Positions 34,492-46,599 of a stretch of 64,000 bases of DNA are shown in pieces. This DNA comes from Asterias amurensis. Lineage: Eukaryota > Echinodermata > Asteroidea > Forcipulatida > Asteriidae. The notes beneath the pieces are model-generated. The model was not told where the DNA came from and did not search any database. It worked only from the letters and a program-made list of their open reading frames with translations. The stretch spans positions 29,650,927 through 29,714,926 of the forward strand of contig NC_092649.1 in the NCBI RefSeq assembly GCF_032118995.1, in the 5' to 3' direction. The stretch's first letter is position 1. The number at the start of each line of letters is the position of its first letter. Position numbers and translations under genes: made by a program.

Positions 34492-37400
34492 ATGTCGGAG
34501 AGTGAAAGTAACAGTTCATCGGTAAGTTCATTTAGCAAATTTATGGACTGAAACTAGGATGATATTTCTGCTAAAAAATGGTCTTTTGAGAAGTTGAGTG
34601 TCGTCTGTTTGTCATAAAAATTGTACTAACCAATGGAAAAGGAAGGTATTGTCGACACTACATTTACAAATCTGACGGCCACAATTAATTAATTCTGACC
34701 TGCGCCCCTATTTCTTTTTCCCCTGGCCTCACTTGTAATACCAAGGGCTCACACTTGGCTACACTGGGGAAAGGGGCTAGCTTTACGGAATGGGCAAAAG
34801 CATAGCAAACATTTTGTCACATTATTTGTAAATCATATGACGACACTTAAAGGAACACGTTGCCTTGGATCGGTCGAGTTGGTCTTTGAAAAGCGTTTGA
34901 AACCGTTTGTTATAAAATGCACATGGTTAGAAAGATGTTGTAAAAGTAGAATACAATGGTCCACACAAACATGCCTCGAAATTGCACAGTTTTCCTGTTT
35001 TCCTTTTGCCTCGTCGACTAACACGGTCGGCCATTTATGGGAGTCAAATTTTTGACTCCCATAAATGGCCGACCGTGTTAGTTCGCACAGTAAAAGGAAA
35101 ACCAAGCAATTTTGAGGCAAATGTGTGTGGATCATTGTATTCTACTTTTAAACATCTTTCCAACCATATATGCATTTTATTAAAAAACGGTTATAAACGC
35201 TTTTTATAGACCAACTCGACCGATCCAAGGCATAGTGTTCCTTTAATTTCTGTCACTGTGGTGAAAGTGTGCAGATGGGTTTGATTTATATAAAAAAATT
35301 GCAATTAACTCGTCAATTTTCTCGAACGTGAATGCAAACTCCGTCATTATTTCTCGAACATCACTTAAAATCCAACAAAAATGACATTCGAAACTGGGTG
35401 TTTATGACGACCTGGAAAAAAGAAAATTATGGAAGCTTGACATTTAAAAAAATATTTTTGATAGATTTTAGGTATGAGGGGCTGCAATAATCAGATAAAT
35501 TACAGTAGATGTTATGCCAGAAATAAATTATTAACATATTTCCTTTGTTTTTCCGTCAATGTTATGCTCTCTTCTGTCAGACTTATATTTTCTGTGTGTG
35601 GTATCTTGCAGAGTTTTTTAAATGGTTATTTGAAAGTACATCAGTTGGGACTCACCATAGAAAATATTGAATGTTCCTTGTGCTTTTAAGACTGCTACCT
35701 TTTGAGTTAAAGGAAAAGTTTCCATGTGGCGCCACCACTTTTTCATTCATAAAGTATTTAAAATATATTTGTATATATCAAGTTCAAAAGATTTCTTTTG
35801 AAAAATTACATTTGAGGTTGTAAAATGGTCCATATTTCAAAGAAAATGCCATATATGCACATTTTCCCATACATTTGAACATCATGCTTTTTTTTTTTTA
35901 ATGTAGCAAGATGAGATAGCAAAGTCCTTTCAGTACCTGCCAGAGAGGCAGGCAAAGGTCGCAACGCTCCTTAACATGATGAAGAAAACAGATAAGACTG
36001 AGAAACACGACAAAGACAAGGATAAAGACACTGAAGATGATTCTAGTGATCCCATTTATTACTGCATTTGCCGCTCCACTGATGGGACAAGATTTATGAT
36101 GTAAGTTTTAACATGATGCATGACTCATAACCCGATGTAGTCCTGCATGCAATTTCAGAGTCAGACCTTCATTTTGAAGGAGTGAGCAATTGATCTCTGC
36201 CGCACTCCTTACCTTGTCCAAGGAGTCAGTTTCAGGCCTGATACTGCTTCACAGAGGCAACAAAGGCAATTGATTCCATGCCTTGGTGCTCTAGCCATTT
36301 AAAAACCAAAGCAAACAGGATTGAGGAGTACGATCATTATTTGACTGTTGAATGTTGAGGTGATTTAGTAGGGGGTATAAGCTTTGAGCCATAGACATTG
36401 AAGAGTCCTGTCTTGTGGATTGGCTCTCAACACGGGGGTTATGTTGAAGCTTATTTGTGACTGACATTACAAATGTCTTGCATTAACTATGGGATAACCA
36501 GTGAGTTAAAGGAAGGGTATTTGGTAATTACTCAAAAAATAAATGGACATAATAATATACTTGGTAAGAAGCACTGCAAATGAATGAGATTTTTAGAGGA
36601 ATATGGTTTTAGAGAGAGGGATTAAAAAATGCACAAATTTGTCTTCTCGGGATAAGCAATGTACTTGTGATTAGTGGTCCTAAAATGTTTGAGTATGCGT
36701 GAAACTTGCAAAATTTGTTGAATGGTGATTATATGTAGAAGGATCTGGGGTCGATTTCACAAAGAGGTAGGACTAGTCCTAACTTAGGACTAATCTTAGG
36801 ATATATTAATAATGTATGGCTAGTCCTAAGATCCACCCCAGATTTTGACTGGTCAACAGGATTAGCAGATAAAACTCTTCAATGACGATAGTTTGTGCTC
36901 AGATGTACTAAGACCTGCCTTGGTTAAGACAGTGTTTAAGTGCTAGTGAAGTCTGAATGTATTGATTTATTTGATCAGAAATACTTGTCTATATTTTGCT
37001 GTGCAGATGCTGTGATTACTGTGAAGAATGGTATCATGGAAACTGCATTGGTATCGAGAAAGAAGCTTCCAGAAGCATCAAGAGATATGCCTGTCCTCCC
37101 TGTCAGAGTAAGTATGGTTTTGTATGAACACAGTGTTGTAAAAGTAGGTTCAGCTTTATTCAGATGGACTCGGCTAGCTGCTTCTCATGACTGTAGGCAG
37201 GGCATCGGTATGAAGTATCTGAATGCTATTGGAGTTGTTGGAGATGGGGGTGTGAATAACTTTAAACCAAGTGGACTAAATTGAATGGGCTTGGTGTTGA
37301 TTGGGTTTCAAGTTTTAGTTGACTTACAAATTGGGCATCATTGCAATAAAAGCAAACAATTTTGTAAAGCACAGCAATGTAATTTTTCATTAAAAATGGT

Positions 37401-40400
37401 GGATGTTGATCTCAAACTCATAGGTTAAGGTACACCCTTGTTGCACTGAGCCAATTGCCCATTTGCCATTTATTCTTTAATCTCAATTGCAATTATCACC
37501 AAAAGGAAAGCTTTTGTTTTCTTTGTTAATTGTTCTTTTTTTTTTTCATTCAGAGAAAAACCCAGAAGCGAAGACCCTTTACAAGGAGAAGAAGGAAAAA
37601 GTCGAGGTCAGGAAGGAGAAGGAGAAGGAAAAAGAAAAAGAAAAGGAGCGTGAACGAGAACGAGAACGAGAACGAGACAAAGAGAGACATGAGAGAGAAC
37701 GGGAACAAGAGCTGCACCCCAAGAAAAAGAAGAAGAAGAAAAAGAAGAAGATTGTCTCTTCAGATGAGAAGAAAAGGAAGGAAAGAAGGAAAGATAAAAT
37801 TAAGAAGAAGAAGAAGAGGATGCCTACAAGTTCCTCATCAGATCGGGACAGCAGAAAGGTGACTGGAGCAGCAGCAGTAAGTATTTACAGTATTTTGTTC
37901 TCACAGCAGTCTGGTATTCAGTCAGCCGAAGCCTTTACAGGCCTCAAAATTGTGTAAAAATGCTCCAAGGTAAACTGTGGTGGGTGCACTGTATTGCAAA
38001 CTGCGTTATTACCTCAGTGCCCTGGTCATTGCCATGTTGCCCTTTGAAATGCTCCAAATACTCTTTTGCATTTCCCTCATTTAGATCCCATTTATAGTAA
38101 GGAAAACATGTGAAAAAGGTGTCCTTCTCAAAATTTGAACAGACGATACAGATATGCATTTATCAATGATGTAGCAGGGGTTGTGAAGAGAAATATGTGA
38201 AGCGTAACTTCTCTACTAACTCACCTTGCACTATCCAGTCATTATCACATTAGTGAATGGTTTTTTTGTTATGCTTTTCCCACCAGCGACATGCAAGGCG
38301 GTGTGGTCAATGTCAACCGTGTCAACTTATTAGTGACTGTGGCAAATGTGATTTCTGCTTGGTAAGTTTCAGCTCTTACAACAAGAAAATATGTTGCACA
38401 GAGGACAGGAACCCTAAGCGTAATGTGCCTTTCGTCCCATTTCTTTTTGATCAGAAAGCCTCAGTCTGTTCTTTCCTGTCTTGTTTACCATTATGGACCC
38501 CAGTTAGAAACCCGAACTGGAGCCTTGCATATGGATTTGGTTTTTCCCCTATTGGTTTACAGTAGTAGTGATTTTTGAGAGTCCCTTGGTATCATTACCT
38601 GAAGGATCTCGCTTTATAATATCGAGTAATATGGACATTCAAGTTGGCCCAGTTGTCACTTCTTTGCCTGTCTCATCAAGGGACCATGATTCTAATCCCA
38701 TCTCCGACTGGAGCCTTGCATGTGGATTGGATTTTCAGTCCTTACCTAATTGCGTTGGTTTTCCGAAATTGGGGTTTTCCTCCCACATCTATTATTGAGA
38801 CTTCTTCGTAATTTTCTAGTCAGGGGTATCTTCAGGCCTTCAAGTCACACTGCTGGTCCGTTTTGAGGTTCCTTTGATTTCATATCAAGAATATTTTTTT
38901 AATGCAGCTTGACTGGAACACGCTATCTCATCTTAGAGTACCCCGCAAAAAAAGTGATTGCAACTCTTCCCTAACTTAGGCCAACTCTGAATCAGTGGCT
39001 ACGGCACCGGCTACAGCTGGATTACCATGCCGGCTGGATTACCATGCTTTAAAGCACAGGCTGACCTGAGCAATAGCTACACTCAGCAGTTCATTGCCTT
39101 AATGTAACTGTATATAACATTGTTAGTAATTTATTTAAACTTATTTTCAGGACATGAAGAAATACGGTGGACTAAACAAACTCAGACAGAAGTGTCGTTT
39201 AAAACAGTGCATTAGACTGGCCAGTGTAAGTTTGTTTTTGATGTGTTTATTTGATTTCCTGCTTTTTACTGGTTGTTGTATTTAGTGGCAACCAGTGGTT
39301 TCACATGGAGCCCTTGCGTATGACGTCACCAGCGCAAACAGTGCCCTCATTGAGGTCTTAGGAAGGCTGGGAAATGTGCTCGGTGCAATTGCTAAAGCAA
39401 TTAGTCTTGATCATGATTCCAAAGCCCAATGTTCGGAAATAGTGAACAATATTTTAAGGGGTTGGATAACTTTCCGTATGGCGCAATCACTTTTTCAATC
39501 ATTTTTACAAAAAGGGATATCTCATTGAGGTAAATTAGATACTATATTATTTCATATCAAATGAAAAAGTGGTGGCGCCATACGGAAACTTTTCCAAGGG
39601 GGTATTTACTAAGTTTCTTGTGACTCTGGTGACCATTGAGTGTGTGTTGTTTCATGTATTATGTTTGGTTCCTTAAAGTGCTGGTACCTCGTCCCACATA
39701 CCATGCAGGATAATACTGTATGTTAAAGCGCCTTGAGCGTCACTGAGTGACGGATATGCGCGCTATATAAGAAGCCACTTTTATTATTATGTCAAGTCTT
39801 TGGTAATTACTAATGTTGTCCGCCTGTTTTAAACTTTGACTTTGATAGGGTATGTTCAGCTCATAACATAATCCAACTTCACTCTGATTTTGTTGAAGTT
39901 ATGTAATTGTGTATTTCATTTTTTGTGTAACTTACCATTCTTTTAATTGTTGTTATCATTTTGAAATGTGCAGAAAGTTCTGAGGCATAAGAACCTTGGT
40001 TCCAGTCATTCGGAGTCGGACACCAGAAACTGGGATACAGCAAGTCTAGATACAGACACCGACACACAAAGCAGCTTCTCTGAACGGCCTAATAGAGTAA
40101 GTCAAGTAAGTAAATGACTGTTATGTATGACCCCTAGAATTATCATGAACTGTGCACTCACTTTTTGAACTGTGTAAAATAAAACTTGTTTGAATAAGCA
40201 ATATTTGTGCAACATTTTAAGCTACAAGCAACAACAAATTGTTCATGTGTGTTGTGTTGTCACTTAGCCTTCACGAAAAACTCTGCTAGGGTCAAAACGT
40301 CAGGCCATTAACTATTTTGTTCATTTTCTACCTATTGGTTGGTTAGCAGTTTGCAACAGCTAATTCTATTTCTCATTTTCTTTGTGGTCAGCAATCAACG

Positions 40401-43400
40401 CCGTCGTCAGTGGATGTGAGTTTATTGGATCATTACGACTATGCCATGAGACCTGAACTCGACCCAACTGAGAAGAAAGAGAAAAAGGAAAGAAAAGAAA
40501 AGAAGGAAAAGCAGTCTGAACACAAAGAGAAACAGGTCAGTAAGAATGGAAGATGCAGCATTGGATCTTAAATCTATCATGTGATTTGACTTTTGTGCTC
40601 ACAGTAAAGCCATTTGTGAGATAGATTTGAATGGTGACTGGTGCAGTACACTTGTTCAATTGTTCAATCACATTTTAATTCCTCGGACTAAATCCAGTGT
40701 TGCTGTATTATTATTAATCAAGGCGAACTCGGCAGCGGCACCCCCAGATGGCACGCATGAAAAAAGAGAAGAGCGCGCAGCGAAGCCCTGAAGCGCCTTA
40801 GCAACTTGTTTGTCTCATCAGTTTATTCATATATGCACCTTCTGTGTGTTGCCCTCAGCACATGACTTTTTAGTGCACCATTATGTGTGTGCGGGTAACT
40901 GGGCATGCACGCGGCGTGTGACCTATGGTATTGTGTCTTCTTATTTGCCAACAACTCATCACCCTCATGCATTATGCATAACATTTCTCCCTCCAAAATC
41001 TGTGGCAAAAAGTAAAGAAAAACATGAGGCTTGCGCTGGTCTTTTTCCGTGTGTGATATCTGGAGTCGTGCTTGACATCTTGGGGTGCTGCATGCGCCTT
41101 GACTAAAGGCTACAAAGACTGTTGTACTTGTGCCACACATTTAATTGAGAATCGTGTACGGCTGTTTTCTGTCTCTTGTGTAACTGGGAAGAAGCTTGCT
41201 CCTAACCTGGTAAAACCAAGTTTAGTAAGCAAGGCATTGCACCAGACTTCTTTTAGATATAACTTGCAATTTTTTTCAAAAACACGTTCCACTTTTGATG
41301 GAAATTTGAGAGTCATATCAGTCATTTCATAATTGTTCATCCATGTTAAAAAGCCTCTTCCTATTTTGTCATTCAGGCATTCAAAGAGAAAGAGAAGCGA
41401 CCAACCAAAGAGGAGCGTAAGCGTAAACGCGCCCAGCAGAAGCCCACCATTGATGAGCCTAAATTCAAGAGAGTGTTGCGATCAGCCGCACCTGTTGAGG
41501 AAGATTTACCACAGTGCTATGGACCTGGTTGTGTCAATGCTGCCAGACATAGCAGCAAGTATTGCAGTGAAGCATGTGGCCTCAAACTTGCCACAAAGTA
41601 AGTCTACTTTATGGCCTGGGCCCAATTTCATGAAGCCTGTAAGCACAAAAAGTGCTAAGCACAGTAAAATCTTGCTTAGCATAAACTGGGTACCAGCCAA
41701 AATTCAATAAAGTTAACATTGTTACAACTGGTGCCCCTCTCAACTTTTGCTAAGCAAAGAAATTTGTCAACTAGAGTTTTCTTCTAAACAGCTTTATAAC
41801 CTAATTTTATTTTTCTCTTATAATACATTTATGATTCTGATCTTGATTCCTTTCCCAGTCGTTTGTTTGAGTTCCTGCCCCAGCGTATTCAGCAGTGGCA
41901 GCGTAGTCCCTGTATCGCTGAAGAAAATAACAAGAAATCCCTGGAGAAGATGAGAAGCGAGATGGAAGAAGCCAAGAAGAAGATTGGAGAACTGGACGGC
42001 AAGATCGTCAAACTGAATAACCTGATCGACAGAGCCAAGAGGGAGAAAGTGGCACTGGATCAAGACGTAAGTGTTTGGGGAGGGAGGGAGGAGGGGTTGG
42101 GGTTGTACAGTCCAAAAGCAAACTTGGTTGAGTCTCAAATCTAAACGTGGTTTTCTAAAGAGAAACACTTTTTAAACATTCCTCTCTGGGCCCAACTCCA
42201 TAGAGCTGCTTAAGCAGAAATAGTTTCTGCTTAGCAAAAATAAGCAGGTTACCAGTCACAGATTGTACATATTAGAAATGTCATTTTGGCTGGTAACCAT
42301 ATTCTGGTAAGCATAATTTTGTTGTGCTTTAGCTATTTTGTGGGCTTTAGCAGCTTTATAAAAATTTTCCCTTGGTGTTTTCTGGGACATTTTAGACTTT
42401 TTTTACAAGTTATTTTTAAAATTGTTAATAACAAAATGATTTATTTGCTGTTCAGTTCATTTGTCTCTGACATCATTCTTGGACTCTGATAATGGTCTCA
42501 TGATTATGACCTCATTTATTGAGCAAGATTTGTTTGGTATGGAGGCATCTCTAACCAATGATGTTGACGCAGCTAGTAAAAACGCCATCCTGATGCAAGT
42601 TAAAAGCCTGTGCATTGCTTTGACAATTGTGAATTAATAAAGTGAATAATCTTGTTTGATTTCTACAGAATACAGATGGAGAGAGTGAAGAAGCTGACCT
42701 GAGTATCTTCTGTGTATCTTGTGGTCATCCTATCAACCCAGCTAGGGCCCTTAGACACATGAGCAAATGCTACACTAAGGTACGTCATAGTCAGTGAGTT
42801 TCCCCCTTGAGACTCTTCCTTTTACAACTCTGCTGTTTTAATTATTTGTTTTTCTTAGACTGGTTGGGATGCAGGATTGAGTTTCTTGCTGGCAGGGGGA
42901 GAATCGTTGATCTAGGTTTGCCGTAGGGCTTGCCTTTTGAGATTTGTACAAAATTATCGCCTCACTCCTGCAAGACAAGGGTTTGGTGTCCTCCAAGTAA
43001 TACACATCATTATCTCCCACTCCCACTCCCACATGATTTCCACATCTACTTTCTCCCCACTTTTTGATGAAGTATTATTTTGTTTACAGTCTTGTAAAGT
43101 TTTAGTTTCATATACTGCTTATAGATTTGAGGCAGACAAATCTACATGTATGTGCAATGTGTATCAGTTCCTTTTTCTTGTTCTTGTACATTTTTACTGT
43201 TGATTTTTCCAATTTAGAATGATTGTTTAACTGTTGTCTACTATGTTGATGTTTTTATCTTGCAGATTGTCATTCTGTTTGACCTTTTGGTCACAATATG
43301 ATATTGTCCAATAGACCAATACTGTCCAAATATTATACCAATACACCCGTCTTTGCTTGACTGTACATAATTATTAGAGAAATACTGTGCATACCTGAGC

Positions 43401-46031
43401 GTCTAGTGCTCATTCCTGCATTATAAGTTTTTGCAGTCTGTATTTTTGCATTGCTAATGTCTGTTGTATGTTTTTAATGTGTAATTGTCTCCTCTCTCTA
43501 TTTGTTATTCTGTACAGTCTTTGACACTTTTTGTTGTTAATATACAGAGTGGTGTGTGGTTTTATACATTTTTGATATGTATTTTGATATATTTTGATAT
43601 ACTTTTCACTCCAGGAAAAGGAATTTCATGTACTTTTTAACATGACTAATATTGAATTGAGTTTAACAGCTCCATACCATTTATCTTTGTTTGATTCTCT
43701 AAGAGGAGTTTTATTCTTCTTTTTTTTTGCCGTACGCTTTATATACTTCTATTGTTATAAATTTATGTTTCTTACGTTTTAATTTTTCCCTACAATTTTA
43801 GTTGCTTAGTTTTGTACTATCAGTCCTTAATAAGGAAATAGAGGTGTAGACGACAAGGGCTTAAACGGCTGTTTAAAACCGACAGGCTCGTGGGTGGGCT
43901 AAATAACCAAGCAAGGTCCTTTATTTGTATCTATGTTAAAGGGTTACTATCATCATAGTGTGTCTTTTTTGGTATTATTTGGAGGCCTACTTTTAATTTT
44001 ATGCTTACTTCTTTAACTGGTACTTTTGTATTTTTATTTTTGTTCTTCTTTGTAGGCCTACTTTTATTATTATGCTACTTTATTATTTTTATCGTTATTA
44101 TTATTAATATTATGTCTTAATATTGTGTTTGTTAAGAATTACTTGCGTTGCTTGGTAATTGGAAACACTTGTTCAATTTAATTTCAGTATGAGAGTCAGA
44201 CGTCGTTTGGGTCAGCATTCAAGACCAAGATTGTTGGGTGAGTAGAAATTCACTCTGTGTTAAATTGCAGGTAGTTTTAGCTGCAAAACTGTTTTGAATA
44301 AATCTGTTTTGAATAAATAACCTGCGTACTTCATGTCTATTTATACAAAAATGGTGCAATATTCAGCTTTTTTATTTTCTTTAATTATTTGTTTCTTCAC
44401 AGAGAGTCAATGTTTTGTGATTTCTTCAACTCACAGCAGAACACATACTGTAAGAGATTGAAAGTGTTATGCCCTGAACACACCAAGGAGCCCAAGGTCA
44501 GTTTTGTTTAGAGATAGTTGCCGATAAACACCATCTTTTCGTTATCGAGTAGTTACATTTTTTTTAGTCAATCAAGTGGTTCACAGACCAATCAAGCAAA
44601 GAAGTTGATAAAATGCTTGCATCTAGCATGCAGTATTCGCGCATGACGCATAGTTGTGCATTCAAAAATTGTTTATCATTGCCAATAGAGATGGCTGTCT
44701 TGACATATTTTAGGTGACGCACACTTGTTTTCATGCTCAATATATCTTCACATGCAATTTGATTAAAAAAAGCTGACCATGGTTAGATTTGAGCAGTGTT
44801 GGACATCATTTTAGTGGGGTTTATTATTCAAGAGCTTTGCAAGCTTCAGTTGGGGGACCTTTTATTTGGATGCTATAGAAAATATAGAAGATTTTGGGGT
44901 TGAACAAAGAATTGACTAGAGTGGTATTCGAACCAACGACCTCCAGGTTAACGTGCCGGCTCTCTACCAACTGAGCTTTCTATCCTAATTTTGTCAATAT
45001 CTTTGTTCGGTGGTGCCAGTCAGAAGCCATACAACCATTAACTGCCGTGTAGCCAAAATATAAAAATGAACATCATTCATGTGTGCAATGAAGAGAACAA
45101 TTTCATTTGTTATGGGATGAAATGTTTCGTTCAACTCAGCTTGGCTTCATTGAAGGGAACATTTCATCTTTCAACTCATGGAAATATTGTGCTCATAAAC
45201 TTTCATTACTCCTGTGAATATTTAACCTTGTATTTAAATAATTGTTTGAATCTTACCTTAAATATATTGTTATACTTATTGATATTCATTCTTTCTTGAA
45301 TCAATTTAATCCATCTGCTTGTGTATTGTTCTAATATTTAGTGCTTTCGTTTTAACTTCCTTAGTGTGGGATAATAATGTTTTTTATCTTATCTTATCTT
45401 ATTATTTGTTTACTGGTCTGTTACTCTGATTTACAACAAATCGACATAATAATATCCAATACACTTATTGCAGCTTATCTTGAAAATACTTCTAAGATTA
45501 AAGGTTTATTTTCCATCCGTAGGTCAGCGCTGATGAGGTGTGTGGCTGCCCTCTAGTGGCAGATGTCTTCCAGGAAACCAAAGGTTTCTGTCGTATTGCC
45601 AAAAGGAAATGCAGTAAACATTACAACTGGGAGAAATTGAGAAGGGCAGAGATCGATCTGGAAAGAGTCAGATGGGTAAGAAATGGAATTGTTCAACTCA
45701 GGGAGAGCTTTTTAGTACTTTGATCCTGCCCATACTCATGTCAGCTGCTTGGATTTAACATGATAAGCTTATTTGTTTTCTATTGATTTTACAATTAAAA
45801 ATTTAACTGTATTAGTCAGTTTAATTTTAAACTGTTATTTTGTTGTATGTCCTTTGGCAGTGGCTGAAGTTAGACGAGCTCCTGGAACAAGAACGTAACA
45901 TCCGTCAGGCCATGTTTAACAGAGCTGGAGTTCTGGGCTTGATGCTTCATCAAACGTTGGATCACAGTCTTCTTATGCCTACTGGAGTACCACCGCAACA
46001 CCAGGCACAAGTTGCTGTCTCCAGGCAGTAA
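34492..46031 (+). CDS. CXXC1: CXXC-type zinc finger protein 1 (CFP1), 15 exons
   Basis: Subunit of SET1/COMPASS histone H3K4 methyltransferase that binds unmethylated CpG and H3K4me3. Exons: 34492-34521, 35907-36100, 37007-37107, 37554-37876, 38287-38361, 39151-39225, 39974-40096, 40392-40535, 41377-41597, 41859-42066, 42669-42779, 44188-44237, 44403-44496, 45523-45675, 45861-46031; 690 aa (human 656). Order: start MSESESNSSS; PHD finger (about 59-107: YYCICRSTDG, CCDYCEEWYHGNC, YACPPCQ); long K/E/R-rich linker (about 110-210); CXXC domain (about 217-266) with all eight cysteines and KYGG where human has KFGG; basic stretches; Cys/His-rich CYGPGCVNAARHSSKYC; LPQRIQQWQRSPCIAEE; coiled coil; C-terminal SET1-binding region (IFCVSCGHPINPARALRHM, YESQTSFGS, VCGCPLVADVF, KLRRAEIDLERVR). 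Phases agree throughout. Exon 7 has a second in-frame donor 9 bp downstream. Confidence 0.96.
34522..35906 (+). other. CXXC1 intron 1
   Basis: Phase 0 intron. It holds the palindromic MITE at 34851-35242. Around 35715-35760 is GGCGCCACCACTTTTTCATT, a block shared, partly inverted, with 39455-39600. Confidence 0.55.
34851..35242. mobile_element. Palindromic TTAA MITE (AGGAACACGTTGCC family)
   Basis: TTAA flanks both ends (34847-34850 and 35243-35246). Left AGGAACACGTTGCCTTGGAT and right ATCCAAGGCATAGTGTTCCT are inverted. The centre GGCCATTTATGGGAGTCAAA is itself palindromic, so the whole 392 bp folds on itself. A second copy is at 52240-52618. Confidence 0.8.
36740..36850 (+). repeat. Dispersed repeat (TAGGACTAGTCCTAA type)
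   Basis: GATTTCACAAAGAGGTAGGA, then TAGTCCTAACTTAGGACTAA and TAGTCCTAAGATCCA, form a partly palindromic block in CXXC1 intron 2. Similar short repeats are widespread in marine invertebrate genomes as far as I recall. Confidence 0.5.
38800..39150 (+). other. Intron between the two CXXC-domain exons
   Basis: The CXXC domain is split after DFCL and resumes at DMKKYGG. The intron (38362-39150) has no gene. About 38470-38800 shows two related blocks (GGAGCCTTGCATATGGATTT and GGAGCCTTGCATGTGGATTG), suggesting a local repeat. Confidence 0.45.
39440..39600. repeat. Inverted-repeat element
   Basis: Left AACTTTCCGTATGGCGC and right GCGCCATACGGAAACTTTTCC are inverted partners about 110 bp apart. The interior matches the block near 35715-35760. 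Confidence 0.6.
39695..39790 (+). mobile_element. Short LINE-like 3' tail
   Basis: CGCCTTGAGCGTCACTGAGT and GCGCGCTATATAAGAAGCC are followed by TTTATTATTAT. A GCGCTATATAA motif before TTA repeats is typical of the 3' ends of CR1/L2-like LINEs and the SINEs they mobilise. No coding sequence remains. Confidence 0.45.
41617..41800. mobile_element. MITE of the TTTCATAAAGC family
   Basis: CCCAATTTCATGAAGCCTGT and GGTACCAGCCAAAATTC match the copy at 30253-30440. The right end is near CAGCTTTATAACC. It lies in the intron between CXXC1 exons 9 and 10. Confidence 0.6.
42187..42360. mobile_element. MITE of the GAGCTGCTTAAGC family
   Basis: TGGGCCCAACTCCATAGAGC opens the block and GCTTTAGCAGCTTTATAAA closes it. 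Interior GGTTACCAG and CTGGTAACC are inverted. It lies in the intron between CXXC1 exons 10 and 11. Confidence 0.6.
42780..44187 (+). other. Long CXXC1 intron, no gene seen
   Basis: Very AT-rich on the plus strand, with runs of T and TTATTATTAT-like stretches near 44060-44115. CACTCCCACTCCCAC lies at about 43018-43032. I cannot place it in a transposon family. Confidence 0.4.
44497..45522 (+). other. CXXC1 intron 13 with a SINE and a pentanucleotide repeat
   Basis: Contains the minus-strand SINE at 44925-45060 and a short TTATC repeat at about 45386-45405. Nothing else is recognisable. Confidence 0.5.
44925..45060 (-). repeat. tRNA-derived SINE
   Basis: On the minus strand, AGCTCAGTTGGTAGAGAGCC (A-box) is followed by CACGTTAACCTGGAGG and GTCGTTGGTTCGAATACC (B-box). 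The head is the best preserved of the SINEs here and resembles a tRNA with a GTT anticodon loop, but the acceptor stem is not intact. Confidence 0.65.
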
Positions 46032-46069
46032 AATAGCAGCTCATCTTCAATTTCCGGGTGAACAAACAA

Positions 46070-46200
46070 AATTGACTAGAACTGGGTTTGGAGTTGCAAT
46101 CTCCAGATGATCGTGCCGGCCTGTCAACCACTGAGTTAAGTAGCTCAACGGACCTCCATTAATAGGGAGATTTAAATTTCACCCAGTCAGTTTTTGCTGT
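46070..46200 (-). repeat. tRNA-derived SINE-like fragment
   Basis: On the minus strand, an A-box-like CAGTGGTTGACAGGCCGGCA is followed by CTGGAGATTGCAACTCCAA in place of a clean B-box. It resembles the SINE at 44925-45060 but is more decayed. Confidence 0.4.
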
Positions 46201-46599
46201 GGTGGCTTATCATCTCATCTTCAACATTTTCCTAGAAGACTCTATTGCAGTGATGAATCTTTGGTTTGCCAATAATGGGCCAGACTAGGTGTGTTTTCTT
46301 CAAGCTTTGATTTTGTCTTGGGTCTTTTTGAAAACTACGGCTTTGACTCTAGCTTAGGTTCCATCAGTTATTTTGAAAATGTACACTCCTGGTCTAGAGC
46401 TTCAAATAGATGGAAGGGGCCTAAGCCTAGGTTCCAAAATTGGCCTTACATTCAGTTCTGGATGTGGATAAATATTCCCAATGATCTAATTAGAGCCAAA
46501 CGAGAAGAGAAGATGATGAAGAAATTGCAGTTTTAAATGTGGGAGGAAAACCCCAGAGGAGCTTTGAAGGGTTATTGAAGGAAACATGAAGTCTCTTTC

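Noticed and set aside
37530-37862. Arg/Lys-rich frame overlapping CXXC1 exon 4
   Set aside because: A shifted frame over purine-rich repeats. The K/E frame joins the flanking exons in phase.
44925-45060. Functional tRNA gene
   Set aside because: A-box and B-box are present but the acceptor stem does not pair and the sequence continues into a SINE-like body. The same applies to the other tRNA-like heads.
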